A DNA stretch of 35,087 nucleotides from IMG/VR virus record IMGVR_UViG_3300027908_000040, positions 1 to 35,087 of that record; one strand, 5' to 3'. Each line of letters starts with the position of its first letter. Positions within the stretch are counted from its first letter, which is position 1. The position numbers and the translations under genes are program-made. Under the pieces are notes generated by a model. The model made no database searches. It was not told the origin of the DNA and saw nothing but the letters and a program-made list of their open reading frames with translations. Origin of the DNA: a virus. Shown here piece after piece: positions 20,282 through 28,256 of the stretch.

Positions 20282-21772
20282 TTACTCGTCTTCCTTCAAC
20301 GAGAGCTTCATGCCGTACTCGTCGATTTTGTCGCCATCGTAATCGAGGATCTTGCCGCCGTCGAGCGCGGTGCGCACAAGGCGCTCCATGCTGCCCTCAA
20401 GTGACGAGCGCATAACGTCCTCTTTCGCGCCAGCCATAAACTCAAGCTGGGGTGCAAGCGACCTCGCTGCCGTGATGAGGTCTGCTGTGTTGAGAACGAA
20501 GTCCACCGAGCCATCATTGCGTGAAAGCGCTACCGACGCGGCCCGAGTCACGACCTCGCGCACGAACGCGGGCGTGAAGCCCTCCATCTCCTCGGCGATT
20601 GCCATGAAATCGAGGGTTCCGAGGCGCTCGCTGTCAACCGCTTTGGCGATAATGCGCGCTATCCCCCCCTGGTCGAGTGCGGAAAGCTCCACGAGCGCGT
20701 CGAGGCGTCCTGGCCTCAGCATGCCCTTGTGAATCCGCTCGATGTGGTTCGTGGTCATGACGACGACGATTTCCTTGTCCTTTGCGGTGATGCCATCGAA
20801 AACGTCGAGCAGCCTCGAAACCTCGTCGCCATCATCGTCGGGTTCGGTTTCGGTGTCAACGTCCTCATAAAACACCACAGCGGGCGTGTAGAGCCGCGCC
20901 ATTTCAAGCGCACCGCTCAATTCGTCCTCACCGGCACGGGCGGAAATGAACGTCCAGCCGTTTTCCACCGCGATACGCGCTGTGCGCTGGCCCGTGAGGC
21001 TCTTTCCGGTGCCGTAAGGCCCGTGTAGCAGCACCGCGCGCTTCAGGGGCAGCCCGATCTCCCGCATCGCGTCTGTGTGGCGCAGAACGGACCAGAGCGT
21101 GCCGTCGAGAAGCTCCTGCACCTCGTCGGAGTAAACCACGGCGTCGAGGTCGATCTTCTCGGCGTCGAGGAACGAAGGATCCCGGATTCCAACGGTCGCT
21201 TTCCCGTGGTAGATCGAGTGCTCCTTCAAAAACGCCTCGATCGCCCCGAAGAACGCTTCAACTTTCTCGCGGTGCTTGCGTCGCGCTTTGATTGCGAGGC
21301 GAAGCTTTCCGCCGTGAGCACTTGTCATCAACTCGGCACGGTCCAGTGAGGGAATCTCAAGCTTGCCCCACGGAACCTGCACCGTTTCGTCCACGCCAAC
21401 ATCGATGTCGATCATGCGCGGTGGTTCTTCGCCGAACATTGTCTCGATTCCGCGTCCAAGCGAAACGCCGAAAAACTCGTCGATAACACGCATCGTGGCG
21501 TAAGCGCCGTCTCGCCAGGAGTAATCGAAGATGCGGTTGAACTCGGTCTCTGTGTCGCCGTCCTCGCCGCCAAAAGCGATCTGCCGAGCGAAGCGCTCGA
21601 TTTGCTGGCGCGTGGGGTCGTCAAGCTCCTCGGCCTCGCGTGAGGTGCTGTAAAGGTCGGCGATCGGATCGGCGGGAGGCTTCGAGTTGTTCTCGATCGT
21701 GAGCGTCATCGTGCCTGAAGGCAGCTTCAAAGTGGGAATTGCGATTCCTGCGGTGAGTCCTGCGTCGGGCAT
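20282..21772 (-). CDS. AAA+ family ATPase
   Basis: A 496-residue AAA+ protein. Walker A GPYGTGKS at 251-258, Walker B AVVFYEDVD around 298-306, sensor-1 TTN at 340-342, and the RPGR arginine-finger segment at 353-356 make it a classic AAA of the FtsH/CDC48/Bcs1 type. The N-terminal 240 residues are a substrate or scaffold domain I do not recognise. The start at 21772 has GAGGAG upstream. It heads the leftward operon that ended in the TrmH-like gene. It probably remodels or unfolds a partner; the target is unknown. Confidence 0.85.
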   Translation of the reverse strand: MPDAGLTAGIAIPTLKLPSGTMTLTIENNSKPPADPIADLYSTSREAEELDDPTRQQIERFARQIAFGGEDGDTETEFNRIFDYSWRDGAYATMRVIDEFFGVSLGRGIETMFGEEPPRMIDIDVGVDETVQVPWGKLEIPSLDRAELMTSAHGGKLRLAIKARRKHREKVEAFFGAIEAFLKEHSIYHGKATVGIRDPSFLDAEKIDLDAVVYSDEVQELLDGTLWSVLRHTDAMREIGLPLKRAVLLHGPYGTGKSLTGQRTARIAVENGWTFISARAGEDELSGALEMARLYTPAVVFYEDVDTETEPDDDGDEVSRLLDVFDGITAKDKEIVVVMTTNHIERIHKGMLRPGRLDALVELSALDQGGIARIIAKAVDSERLGTLDFMAIAEEMEGFTPAFVREVVTRAASVALSRNDGSVDFVLNTADLITAARSLAPQLEFMAGAKEDVMRSSLEGSMERLVRTALDGGKILDYDGDKIDEYGMKLSLKEDE

Positions 21773-21801
21773 TTCGGTCTCCTCGGTCGGTTGGTGCAAG
21801 C

Positions 21802-21830
21802 ACCCTAGCAGGCCAGCACTCGCCGTGCAA
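21802..21830 (-). promoter_or_regulatory. Promoter of the AAA+ ATPase operon
   Basis: Minus strand: TTGCAC (21830-21825), 17 bp, TAGGGT (21807-21802), 29 nt before the ATG at 21772, which has its own ribosome site. Confidence 0.5.
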
Positions 21831-21896
21831 CATCGGTTGCCGAATCTTTAGGAAGCGCGAACTGACGTTCGTAACAAAAGCCACAAAGGGGGCAGC

Positions 21897-22346
21897 GTGC
21901 AATTCGAAGAATACGGGAGCAGATTCTTCCCGAAAAACATGATGGGCACGACGTCGGTGCACCTCGATGGCCGCGAGATTGCCAAATCCATGATCAGCAG
22001 CACGAAACCCACCTACCTCCGCACTGACATGATGCTCGTCACACTCAAATACGGCGATGACGCGCTCGTTTTCGAGAAAGCCGAGGGCGGCGGCAAGAAC
22101 GAAGCGCTCACACTCCACCGCCTTCGTCGCAGTGACGATGCGCCGAGCATTCTGCACTTGCTGGAGTTCGAGGGGCCTGTCGAGGTCGTCTGCCAGCCGC
22201 TTCAGGCGCGCGCAAAGCCGGTCGGAAGCGCCATGATCTACCAGGGCACGCCAACGGTCGTCTGCTTCGACATTCTCGACAGCAACCTCGCTGAGTGTGC
22301 TTTCCTCACGGTCGTACTCGACGAGTGGAATGTACGTTGCCAGTAG
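21897..22346 (+). CDS. Hypothetical protein
   Basis: A 149-residue protein from a GTG with GGGGG about 4 nt upstream. It is beta-rich with a repeated strand-turn pattern (MMLVTLKYGDDALVFEKAEG, GPVEVVCQPLQARAKPVGSA). First gene of the second rightward run, divergent from the AAA+ gene. No family recognised. Confidence 0.6.
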   Translation: MQFEEYGSRFFPKNMMGTTSVHLDGREIAKSMISSTKPTYLRTDMMLVTLKYGDDALVFEKAEGGGKNEALTLHRLRRSDDAPSILHLLEFEGPVEVVCQPLQARAKPVGSAMIYQGTPTVVCFDILDSNLAECAFLTVVLDEWNVRCQ

Positions 22347-22585
22347 CCGAGGAATTCAGCGACAGATGGCCCAAGTTCAACGCTCTCTGCGAAACCTGCC
22401 GAAACTACGGTCGCTACGTAGAACTCCACGTAGGTGGCCTAAAAAAGGACGCAGGCGGCAATACCTACCGCGAACTCACGACGTTGACGATCGGCACCAA
22501 GGATCACCCGCTTCTGTCGCAGCGGATTCCGAAAGGCAATCTGGACCGAGCGGCTGAGCTAATCCAAAAGCAACTGGGGGAGTGA
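22337..22585 (+). CDS. Hypothetical protein
   Basis: An 82-residue protein; start TTG 22337 overlaps the upstream TAG (GTG 22325 is an alternative). It contains a possible metal pair (LCETCRNYGRY) and ends in TGATG overlap with the next gene. Confidence 0.5.
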   Translation: MPVAEEFSDRWPKFNALCETCRNYGRYVELHVGGLKKDAGGNTYRELTTLTIGTKDHPLLSQRIPKGNLDRAAELIQKQLGE

Positions 22586-22758
22586 TGGCGTCGAGAATGC
22601 TCCATTACACGCTTCATCTCGCCGAGCGCCCACAGTTTGAACGCCTCGTCGATTTTGTGCGGGAAGTCGAGAGCTACGCGGATCGTGAAGTTTTCCTTGA
22701 TCTCAAAGAAATCGTGGATCAATTGCGCGAGGATTTAATCGCACCAAAGGGGGAGTGA
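22585..22758 (+). CDS. Small hypothetical protein (57 aa)
   Basis: A 57-residue charged helical protein (MASRMLHYTLHLAERPQFER...). TGATG overlap at its start and TGAATG spacing at its end support it. Too short for many gene callers. Confidence 0.55.
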   Translation: MASRMLHYTLHLAERPQFERLVDFVREVESYADREVFLDLKEIVDQLREDLIAPKGE

Positions 22759-22836
22759 ATGAGGCGCAAACTACGAATGAAGCTTGCTGCACTACTTCGA
22801 GCTTGGGGCTTTCGTGGTGGAAGGCTTGCGCCATGA
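22759..22836 (+). CDS. Possible small basic peptide (25 aa)
   Basis: A 25-residue frame, MRRKLRMKLAALLRAWGFRG then GRLAP, lies between TGA 22758 and the ATG at 22833 (ATGA overlap). Strongly basic amphipathic helix. A GTG frame from 22755 covers the same bases and is the competing reading. Confidence 0.35.
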   Translation: MRRKLRMKLAALLRAWGFRGGRLAP

Positions 22837-23012
22837 CTCATAAAAACGTTGCACTAAAGGAGATCATTGTGTTGAATGGCGTGGCGAGTGACGCAATGTT
22901 GCGGCAGCTTGCTGCCGAAACGGGGCGAACCGTCGTCTCTCTTACCGATGGTCAGGCGCTTGAGTCGCTTGATGAAGCCCAGATGCGCGCGGCAGGTTGG
23001 GTGCGAGCATGA
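22833..23012 (+). CDS. Hypothetical protein
   Basis: A 59-residue protein (MTHKNVALKEIIVLNGVASD...) with mixed alpha/beta character. The frame could start earlier at GTG 22755 (85 residues). ATGA overlap with the following gene. Confidence 0.5.
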   Translation: MTHKNVALKEIIVLNGVASDAMLRQLAAETGRTVVSLTDGQALESLDEAQMRAAGWVRA

Positions 23013-23182
23013 ATGTCACGATAACGATGTCTCGAACGGCTTGGGAATTAGTTGCTAAGTCCAACCCCAGCTCCTCCGAGAACTACACTCCCGAGGGAAT
23101 CGAAATTTTCAATGCATGGCAACCTATTCTCCAGGCTGCGGCCGGAGAGAAGCCCGATGCGCTCGACAGGGCAGCGCAGTGA
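23009..23182 (+). CDS. Small hypothetical protein (57 aa)
   Basis: A 57-residue protein (MNVTITMSRTAWELVAKSNP...) coupled by ATGA upstream and GTGA downstream. No family recognised. Confidence 0.5.
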   Translation: MNVTITMSRTAWELVAKSNPSSSENYTPEGIEIFNAWQPILQAAAGEKPDALDRAAQ

Positions 23183-23520
23183 GCCTCACCACAGACCCCA
23201 CCGACCCGCGCCTCGGCCACGGTAGCGACTCCGAGCCCCGAGACCAACACGAGGTTTATTTGGTCCTTAGCGAGGACGAGCGGGCCAAGGATTTCGTGCG
23301 GCCACTACGACGCTCCTATACCCACGTCGGCGTCAACGGCACGGAGCAGAACCGCACGGGCCAAGCTTGTGGCGCAGAAACGCGGATGGGACTCGTGCTC
23401 TGTGAAACGTACGCTCGCGACCCTTCATTTTACGGCTCGACCTTTTGCGTAGGATGCAGGAAGCATCTTCCAGTAGGCGAGTTTGTGTGGGACGAGGACA
23501 GCGCGGTGGTCGGTTCATGA
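23179..23520 (+). CDS. Conserved phage protein with C-terminal Cys motif
   Basis: A 113-residue protein of a family I know from many phages: HEVYLVLSEDERAKDFVRPL, RRSYTHVG, a conserved ACGAETRMGLVLCETYARDP and YGSTFCVGCRKHLPVGEFVW. The Cys residues probably bind a metal. Family function is unknown. Start GTG 23179 in a GTGA overlap. Confidence 0.7.
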   Translation: MSLTTDPTDPRLGHGSDSEPRDQHEVYLVLSEDERAKDFVRPLRRSYTHVGVNGTEQNRTGQACGAETRMGLVLCETYARDPSFYGSTFCVGCRKHLPVGEFVWDEDSAVVGS

Positions 23521-23744
23521 TCTCCAACTTCTTCGAGCTGGGAAGCTTCGCATTCGCGATCCTCACCGCTTACGAACTCTCGGGGCGAGTGGCCGCTTTC
23601 GCAGTTATCGCCTTCGTCCTGCTCATCATCGGCCTAGCACTGGACGGCGTGAAGGTCAAGATTCCACGCCTCAAGAAACCCGAGCCACCGAAGCGCAAGC
23701 TGAGCGCCGAGCCGCTCACGAACGCAAAGCTAGACCAGCAGTAA
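23517..23744 (+). CDS. Small membrane protein, holin-like topology
   Basis: A 75-residue protein with two closely spaced hydrophobic segments (LGSFAFAILTAYELSGRVAA and FAVIAFVLLIIGLALDGV) and a basic cytoplasmic tail (KIPRLKKPEPPKRK). Located just before the portal gene. A holin or head-vertex membrane role is only a guess from topology. Confidence 0.6.
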   Translation: MISNFFELGSFAFAILTAYELSGRVAAFAVIAFVLLIIGLALDGVKVKIPRLKKPEPPKRKLSAEPLTNAKLDQQ

Positions 23745-23760
23745 GAAAGCGAGGCCGTGA

Positions 23761-25083
23761 ATGTCGCTAATACGGCGCGCTTTGAACGCGGCATCGGAGC
23801 AAAGAGGCGCCTCTGGATACCTACCTTGGGGTGACTCCACGCCGCCCTCCAACGGCATGCTAGGTGGAAGTTCGGCGGGGGTGACGGTTTCGGAAAAGAC
23901 GGCTCTCCAGGTCGCCGCAGTCTACGGCTCTGTCGGCGTTCTCGCTGATGCGGTTTCCACGCTACCGATTCACGTCGTTAACAACCCCGAAAGCCCCACG
24001 CGCAAAAAGCTACCGCCTCCGCGCTTGATAACGGAACCCTACGCCGAGATTTCCCTAACGGACTGGTGGGTCCAGTACACGATCAGCATGGCGCTTCGTG
24101 GAAACTTCTTCGGCCAGATCATCGAACGCGACTCCGAACTTTACGCGACGCAGATCAAGCCGATCCACCCCGATCAAACAAACGTGCGCAGGCTGCCAAA
24201 CGGCGAAATCCAGTATCGCTTTCTCGGTAAGATCGTGCCGAATAAAGACGTCTTCCACGTCAAGTATCTGAGCGTTCCGGGTGCTCTGCTTGGGCTGAAT
24301 CCCGTCGAATACTTGCGGAACTCGCTCGGCCTTGCGCGAGCCCAGGATCTCTACGGCGCGGCGTGGTTCCAGAACTCCGCGATGCCCTCGGGCGTCATCC
24401 AGGTTGCTGACGACTTGGATGAGGACGAGATCATCAAACTTGCGCGGCAGTGGATGTCAACCCACCAGGGGATCGGTCAATCCTCGCTGCCTGCCGTTCT
24501 GACCGGAGGCTCGGAGTTCAAGGCAATCTCGATGAACCCCGAGGATTCTCAGTTCATCGAGTCGCGAGGTTTCTCGCAGGGTGAAATTTCTGGTATGCTG
24601 TTCAGAGTGCCACCCCACATGATCGGGATCGTGGATAGATCAACAAGCTGGGGTCGCGGGATCGAGCAACAAGAGACTGGATTTGTGCGAAACACGCTGT
24701 CTTCTTATCTCACCCGTGGCGAGCGCGCCCTAACGGCCCTTCTGCGGCCGAAGGAATTCGTGGAATTCGACATCGGCATGCGCATGCGCGGAGATCGCCT
24801 AGAGCGCTACCAAGGCTACTCGCTGGGCATGCTCGGAGGCTGGGAAACCGCCGACGAGATCAGGGCCGAAGAGGGCAAACCCCCGCTGCCGAACGGAGTG
24901 GGCAAAGTCAGCCTCGCACCGATCAACACCGAACCGATCGAAGCGATGCTGGAGCGCATTAAACGCGAAAAGGAAGAGGCAGAATCCGGCGAAAAGAAGG
25001 AAGCCGAAGATTTCGACGAAGAAGACAAAGAAAAGCAGAAGCAAGAAGAAGCGAAAAAGGCTACGAAGAAGACTGGAAAATAA
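23761..25083 (+). CDS. HK97-family portal protein
   Basis: A 440-residue portal protein. Family features in order: TVSEKTALQVAAVYGSVGVL near the N-terminus, LRGNFFGQI, FHVKYLSVPGALLGLNPVEY, RGFSQGEISGMLFRVPPHMIG, and a C-terminal WETADEIRAEEGKPPL. The Lys/Glu-rich tail of about 45 residues is normal. Twelve subunits form the DNA entry vertex and dock terminase. GAGG lies upstream of ATG 23761. Confidence 0.95.
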   Translation: MSLIRRALNAASEQRGASGYLPWGDSTPPSNGMLGGSSAGVTVSEKTALQVAAVYGSVGVLADAVSTLPIHVVNNPESPTRKKLPPPRLITEPYAEISLTDWWVQYTISMALRGNFFGQIIERDSELYATQIKPIHPDQTNVRRLPNGEIQYRFLGKIVPNKDVFHVKYLSVPGALLGLNPVEYLRNSLGLARAQDLYGAAWFQNSAMPSGVIQVADDLDEDEIIKLARQWMSTHQGIGQSSLPAVLTGGSEFKAISMNPEDSQFIESRGFSQGEISGMLFRVPPHMIGIVDRSTSWGRGIEQQETGFVRNTLSSYLTRGERALTALLRPKEFVEFDIGMRMRGDRLERYQGYSLGMLGGWETADEIRAEEGKPPLPNGVGKVSLAPINTEPIEAMLERIKREKEEAESGEKKEAEDFDEEDKEKQKQEEAKKATKKTGK

Positions 25084-25088
25084 ACTTC

Positions 25089-25462
25089 ACGTGGCTTGGC
25101 TCGGCTCGGCCCGACGCGGCGAGACTCGGTGAGGCATGGCTCGGCTCGGCAGGACGTGGCTCGGCCGGACGCGGGGTAAGTTTTAGAAGATTCACAAGGC
25201 ATGGCGCGGCAGGGCTCGGCACGGCAGGGCAGGGCTCGGCTAGTCTCGACATGAGGCAAGTTGGGAAAACGAAGCACGTGGCAAGGCGCGACCTGGCTTG
25301 GCACGACCTGGCTCGGCCTGGCACGACCTGGGACAAGATTCAAATACTTCACATGGCAAGGCACGGCCCGGCAAGACGCGGCTCGGCGTGGCTTGGCGTG
25401 GAGCAAGATTGCGATAAAACACACGACGTGGCACGGCTGGGCCGGCAACGCCGGGCATGGGA
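25089..25462. repeat. Degenerate GGCNN pentamer tract in about four higher-order units
   Basis: About 375 nt after the portal stop consist mostly of five-base words GGCTC, GGCAC, GGCAG, GGCTT, GGCGT and relatives (CGACC, GGCAA) in tandem. The pentamer runs are broken by AT-rich spacers that resemble each other: TAAGTTTTAGAAGATTCACA, then GGCAAGTTGGGAAAACGAAG, then ACAAGATTCAAATACTTCAC, then GCAAGATTGCGATAAAACAC, spaced roughly 75-105 bp. Frames on either strand give only low-complexity peptides, so it is treated as non-coding; it fills the whole gap between 25084 and 25484. Confidence 0.85.
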
Positions 25463-25484
25463 TAAGGGGCCTAGTCCTCCTTGA

Positions 25485-25922
25485 TCACCTTCCCGCGCGG
25501 CTTATTTTCCTGCTTGAATGATCGGCCGCACGTACGAGGAAGTCAGTTCGAGTGAGCATTTCCGCCGCCTCTTGCTGCTCGGCGCCCGTCATCTCTCGTG
25601 TGTCGATCGTTGAGGCTCGATGACCGGCGCGCCGCGCCTTCTTCTGGGCTCCCCTCAAATCGCGACGAGCTAGGGCTGTCTGATCGACCCCTGCAACGAT
25701 CTTGTAGCCCTCGCCACGAATTGAGGCGAGAGTACGCCTCTGCTCTTTCTCCATGCGCCGGGCGATGTGTTTAACTACTTGATAGTGATCGGTGATTGCG
25801 AAATCCAACCTTGGATCGTTGTGTGCGATGATTGAATTGGTTGGCAGATCGCGAACCAACTCCCAAAACATGTCTGGGTAGGATTTCTCGTTCTTCGATG
25901 TAAACGGCGAGAGAGTGTTCAT
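25485..25922 (-). CDS. Hypothetical winged-helix-like protein
   Basis: A 145-residue basic protein. The central segment VVKHIARRMEKEQRRTLASI followed by RGEGYKIV resembles the recognition helix and C-terminal hairpin of OmpR-type winged helices (the T-L-R-G-x-G-Y pattern). The rest is helical and charged. ATGA overlap with its upstream neighbour; both lie leftward amid rightward structural genes. Confidence 0.6.
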   Translation of the reverse strand: MNTLSPFTSKNEKSYPDMFWELVRDLPTNSIIAHNDPRLDFAITDHYQVVKHIARRMEKEQRRTLASIRGEGYKIVAGVDQTALARRDLRGAQKKARRAGHRASTIDTREMTGAEQQEAAEMLTRTDFLVRAADHSSRKISRAGR

Positions 25923-26554
25923 CCCTCAATCTCCATGTCGAAGCGGCCGAACTCGGGACGAAAATCGCCAAGAGCACCGACGCGATGAATTCGGGTCAGC
26001 ACCGGCTCAAGCTTCTTGCGTGAGCACTCCTGGGCGTCTACTCGCAGAAGAAAGTCAGGAAGCTCCCATTCCTTAAAGCAGGGTCGCGTTCGCATCACGC
26101 GAGACTGTCCTTGCTTGAGGCTTTGTTTGAAATACAAACCAGCCTCCCACATCTCCTGAAAATCATCTCGTGGTCCATCGTAGAGCAGAGGGAGGCGATT
26201 ATTGCCATCCATTGCTTCAACCTGAAGCCCGGTTCGTAAGGTCTTCTTGAGCTTGAACTTTGCTGCGCTTTCGAGAATCGCGTTCTGAATGTTGCGGCAC
26301 GGAATATAGGGACCAATGTCCCCGTCGTAATACAGACCAGCCTCCCACTCTAGGCGGGCAATCTCCATGTGGTCTGTCAGATCCTTTTTTTGCTGGTGCG
26401 TAAGAGCGGCAATTTCCTGCGTGTATTCGTCAGTGGGGTCTGCCTTTCGTGCGTTATTCATGAGTAGCCCCGGTGAGGGGCTGTGCGCTTTGATGCTAAG
26501 GACCAGCTCATAGAAGCCGGTCGAGGTAGTTGATGGTGCTACGGAAACGGCCAT
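25919..26554 (-). CDS. Conserved phage protein (LLMNN... / SRVMRTRP family)
   Basis: A 211-residue protein. I recognise the motif order from a conserved hypothetical family of phages: GLLMNNARKADPTDEYTQEI, IARLEWEAGLYYDGDIGPYI, an ILESAAKF helix, LLYDGPRD, QSRVMRTRPCFKEWE, and a C-terminal LGDFRPEFGRF. Function is unknown. GGAG precedes the ATG, and a promoter lies at about 26620. First of two leftward genes inserted between portal and protease. Confidence 0.75.
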   Translation of the reverse strand: MAVSVAPSTTSTGFYELVLSIKAHSPSPGLLMNNARKADPTDEYTQEIAALTHQQKKDLTDHMEIARLEWEAGLYYDGDIGPYIPCRNIQNAILESAAKFKLKKTLRTGLQVEAMDGNNRLPLLYDGPRDDFQEMWEAGLYFKQSLKQGQSRVMRTRPCFKEWELPDFLLRVDAQECSRKKLEPVLTRIHRVGALGDFRPEFGRFDMEIEG

Positions 26555-26606
26555 GTAGGTCTCCTTCGTGGCATGGATGCACGGCGGATTTGTCCCGCCG
26601 CTACAT

Positions 26607-26634
26607 AAGTTAGCAGACTCCAGAACTTTTGCAA
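26607..26634 (-). promoter_or_regulatory. Promoter of the two-gene leftward cassette
   Basis: Minus strand: TTGCAA (26634-26629), 16 bp, TAACTT (26612-26607). A GGCGG/CCGCC hairpin lies in the leader before GGAG and the ATG at 26554. The remaining gap to 26861 holds another hairpin (GCTGCC/GGCAGC near 26725), a 29-bp repeat copy and a 10-bp inverted repeat TTTTTGCGAT/ATCGCAAAAA. Confidence 0.45.
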
Positions 26635-26739
26635 GCCCAAGAATGCTCGAAAGAGGCCAAAAGTACGCAAATTGCGGGGTTTTTCGGCCAAATCAGACCT
26701 CCAGAGCATGGAGTATGAAGATGCTGCCGTGGGGGCAGC

Positions 26740-26768
26740 AAAACCTCGAAGGTCCACGTCGTTTGGAT
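26740..26768 (+). repeat. 29-bp dispersed repeat, copy A
   Basis: Starts AAAAC and ends in the exact 18-mer GGTCCACGTCGTTTGGAT (26751-26768). Matches copy B at 33966-33994 at 26 of 29 positions. Located 93 nt upstream of the prohead protease ATG. Confidence 0.85.
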
Positions 26769-26861
26769 TCGGTTTTTGCGATCCGAGTCCGCCAAAAATC
26801 GCAAAAAACACGACCTCGCTGGGGAGCCGGGGCGGCAAAAACACGCCCTAGGAGGCGAAAT

Positions 26862-28229
26862 ATGCCCGCAGAGACGCCTCAGGGCGACGAAATCACCGAG
26901 AGCGAGCTGGAAGCCCGTGTGGCGCTTCAGGAAGCCCAACTCCGCGAATACGAGGCCCGCTACACAACGGCCGAAGTCGAGGCGCTCGGCAAAAAGGGCC
27001 AAGCCTTCAAAAACCCCGATGGCCACTTCTCGTTTCCGATTGCGAACGCCGCCGATCTTTCCAACGCGGTCCAGGCCCTCGGACGCGCCCCCGACGCGGT
27101 GAGAGACGCCGTCAAGGCTTACATCAAGAAACGCGCCTCTGCTCTCGGTGCTACGGACAAGCTGCCCGAAAGCTGGCGCTCCGCTGAGGACGAGGCAACC
27201 GAGACGCGCGCCGACATGGAAAGCTGCCCCACCTGCAACGGCTCGGGCAAAATCAACGAAGGCTCAATCGACTGCCCTGACTGCAACGGCACTGGTGAAA
27301 TCCCTGCTAAAGAGGAAAAGGCAACCGACGAGCAGTTCGAGTGGCGCAAGGCTAAGGCCGAGCAGCTTACGAGCGCTCGCACGCCAGAGCGTCGTGCCTT
27401 CGAGGCGGAGAAACTCGAAATTCGCGAAGCACAAGACGGCGGCTGGACGCTGACTGGCTACGCCTCGGTGACAGAAGTGCCCTACGAGGTCGGCTTCTAC
27501 ACGGAGAAGATTGCTAGGGGTGCCTTCAAGCGAACTTTGAAAAATGAACCCGACGTAACGTTGCTCCTGAATCATGGCGACGGCGGATCTGGTCTTCCAC
27601 TTGCGCGTACGAAACCGGGAACTCTCACGCTCGAAGAGGATCGCAACGGGCTCTACATTGAAGCGAACCTTGATCCTCTTGATCCCGACGCTCAGCTTCT
27701 TCAGCGCAAGATGAAGCGCGGAGATTTGGACGGGCAAATGAGCTTCTGCTTCCAGGCGATCGATCAGGATTGGAGTGACGATTTCGGAGAAAGGACCCTA
27801 CGTTCCGTGGAGATTAATCGCGGAGACGTATCGATCGTTACGCAGGGTGCCTCACCTACCACATCCTCGATGATCCGCTCATTCGACGGTGCAATCAATG
27901 AATTCGTGACAATGGAGCAGCGTGCGGGGCGGGTTCTCTCGTCGCAGAACGTTGATGCGCTGAAAGAGGTCCTCTCTCGCGTGGCGAGTGCCGATGAGAA
28001 CTTGGACGAGGTTCAGCCAATGCTCGCTCGTTTGCTGGGGGTCGCTAATCCCGACAAACCGGCTGAAGGCGATTCTGGCGCCAATTCGAAACCAGACGGC
28101 TCCACGGCTGCCCCGATTGTTTCCGCAGCCACGGACGGCCGCTCTGCGCTAGATGACGGCAACTTTACGTTCCGTGCCCGTCAGAAACTCGAAGCGCTCG
28201 AAATGCGCGAGCAGCGCAAACGCAAATAA
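26862..28229 (+). CDS. HK97-type prohead protease with DnaJ-like zinc finger
   Basis: A 455-residue protein from ATG 26862 with AGGAGG 6 nt upstream. Residues about 45-105 hold a phage domain with FSFPIANAADLSNAVQALGR and KKRASALGATDKLPESW. Residues 122-145 carry two CxxCxGxG motifs (CPTCNGSG, CPDCNGTG), as in DnaJ. Residues about 190-350 are the U35 protease: LTGYASVTEVPYEVGFYTEK, LLLNHGDGGSGLPLART, MSFCFQAIDQ, LRSVEINRGDVSIVTQGASP (catalytic His in NH, Ser in MSF). A helical tail follows. It matures the capsid. Confidence 0.9.
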   Translation: MPAETPQGDEITESELEARVALQEAQLREYEARYTTAEVEALGKKGQAFKNPDGHFSFPIANAADLSNAVQALGRAPDAVRDAVKAYIKKRASALGATDKLPESWRSAEDEATETRADMESCPTCNGSGKINEGSIDCPDCNGTGEIPAKEEKATDEQFEWRKAKAEQLTSARTPERRAFEAEKLEIREAQDGGWTLTGYASVTEVPYEVGFYTEKIARGAFKRTLKNEPDVTLLLNHGDGGSGLPLARTKPGTLTLEEDRNGLYIEANLDPLDPDAQLLQRKMKRGDLDGQMSFCFQAIDQDWSDDFGERTLRSVEINRGDVSIVTQGASPTTSSMIRSFDGAINEFVTMEQRAGRVLSSQNVDALKEVLSRVASADENLDEVQPMLARLLGVANPDKPAEGDSGANSKPDGSTAAPIVSAATDGRSALDDGNFTFRARQKLEALEMREQRKRK

Positions 28230-28256
28230 TCCGGCTACGGCCGAAAAGGAGTAGCC

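Noticed and set aside
24816-25448. Long leftward frame across the pentamer tract (210 codons)
   Set aside because: Low-complexity Pro/Arg/Cys repeats are what the GGCNN words give when translated; it overlaps the portal gene antisense and has no ribosome site.
25089-25462. CRISPR array
   Set aside because: Repeat period is five bases with no constant repeat and unique-spacer pattern, and no cas genes are present.
26731-26830. Rho-independent terminator at TTTTTGCGAT/ATCGCAAAAA
   Set aside because: The T-run is at the 5' side of the stem on either strand, so it does not end transcription in the standard way.
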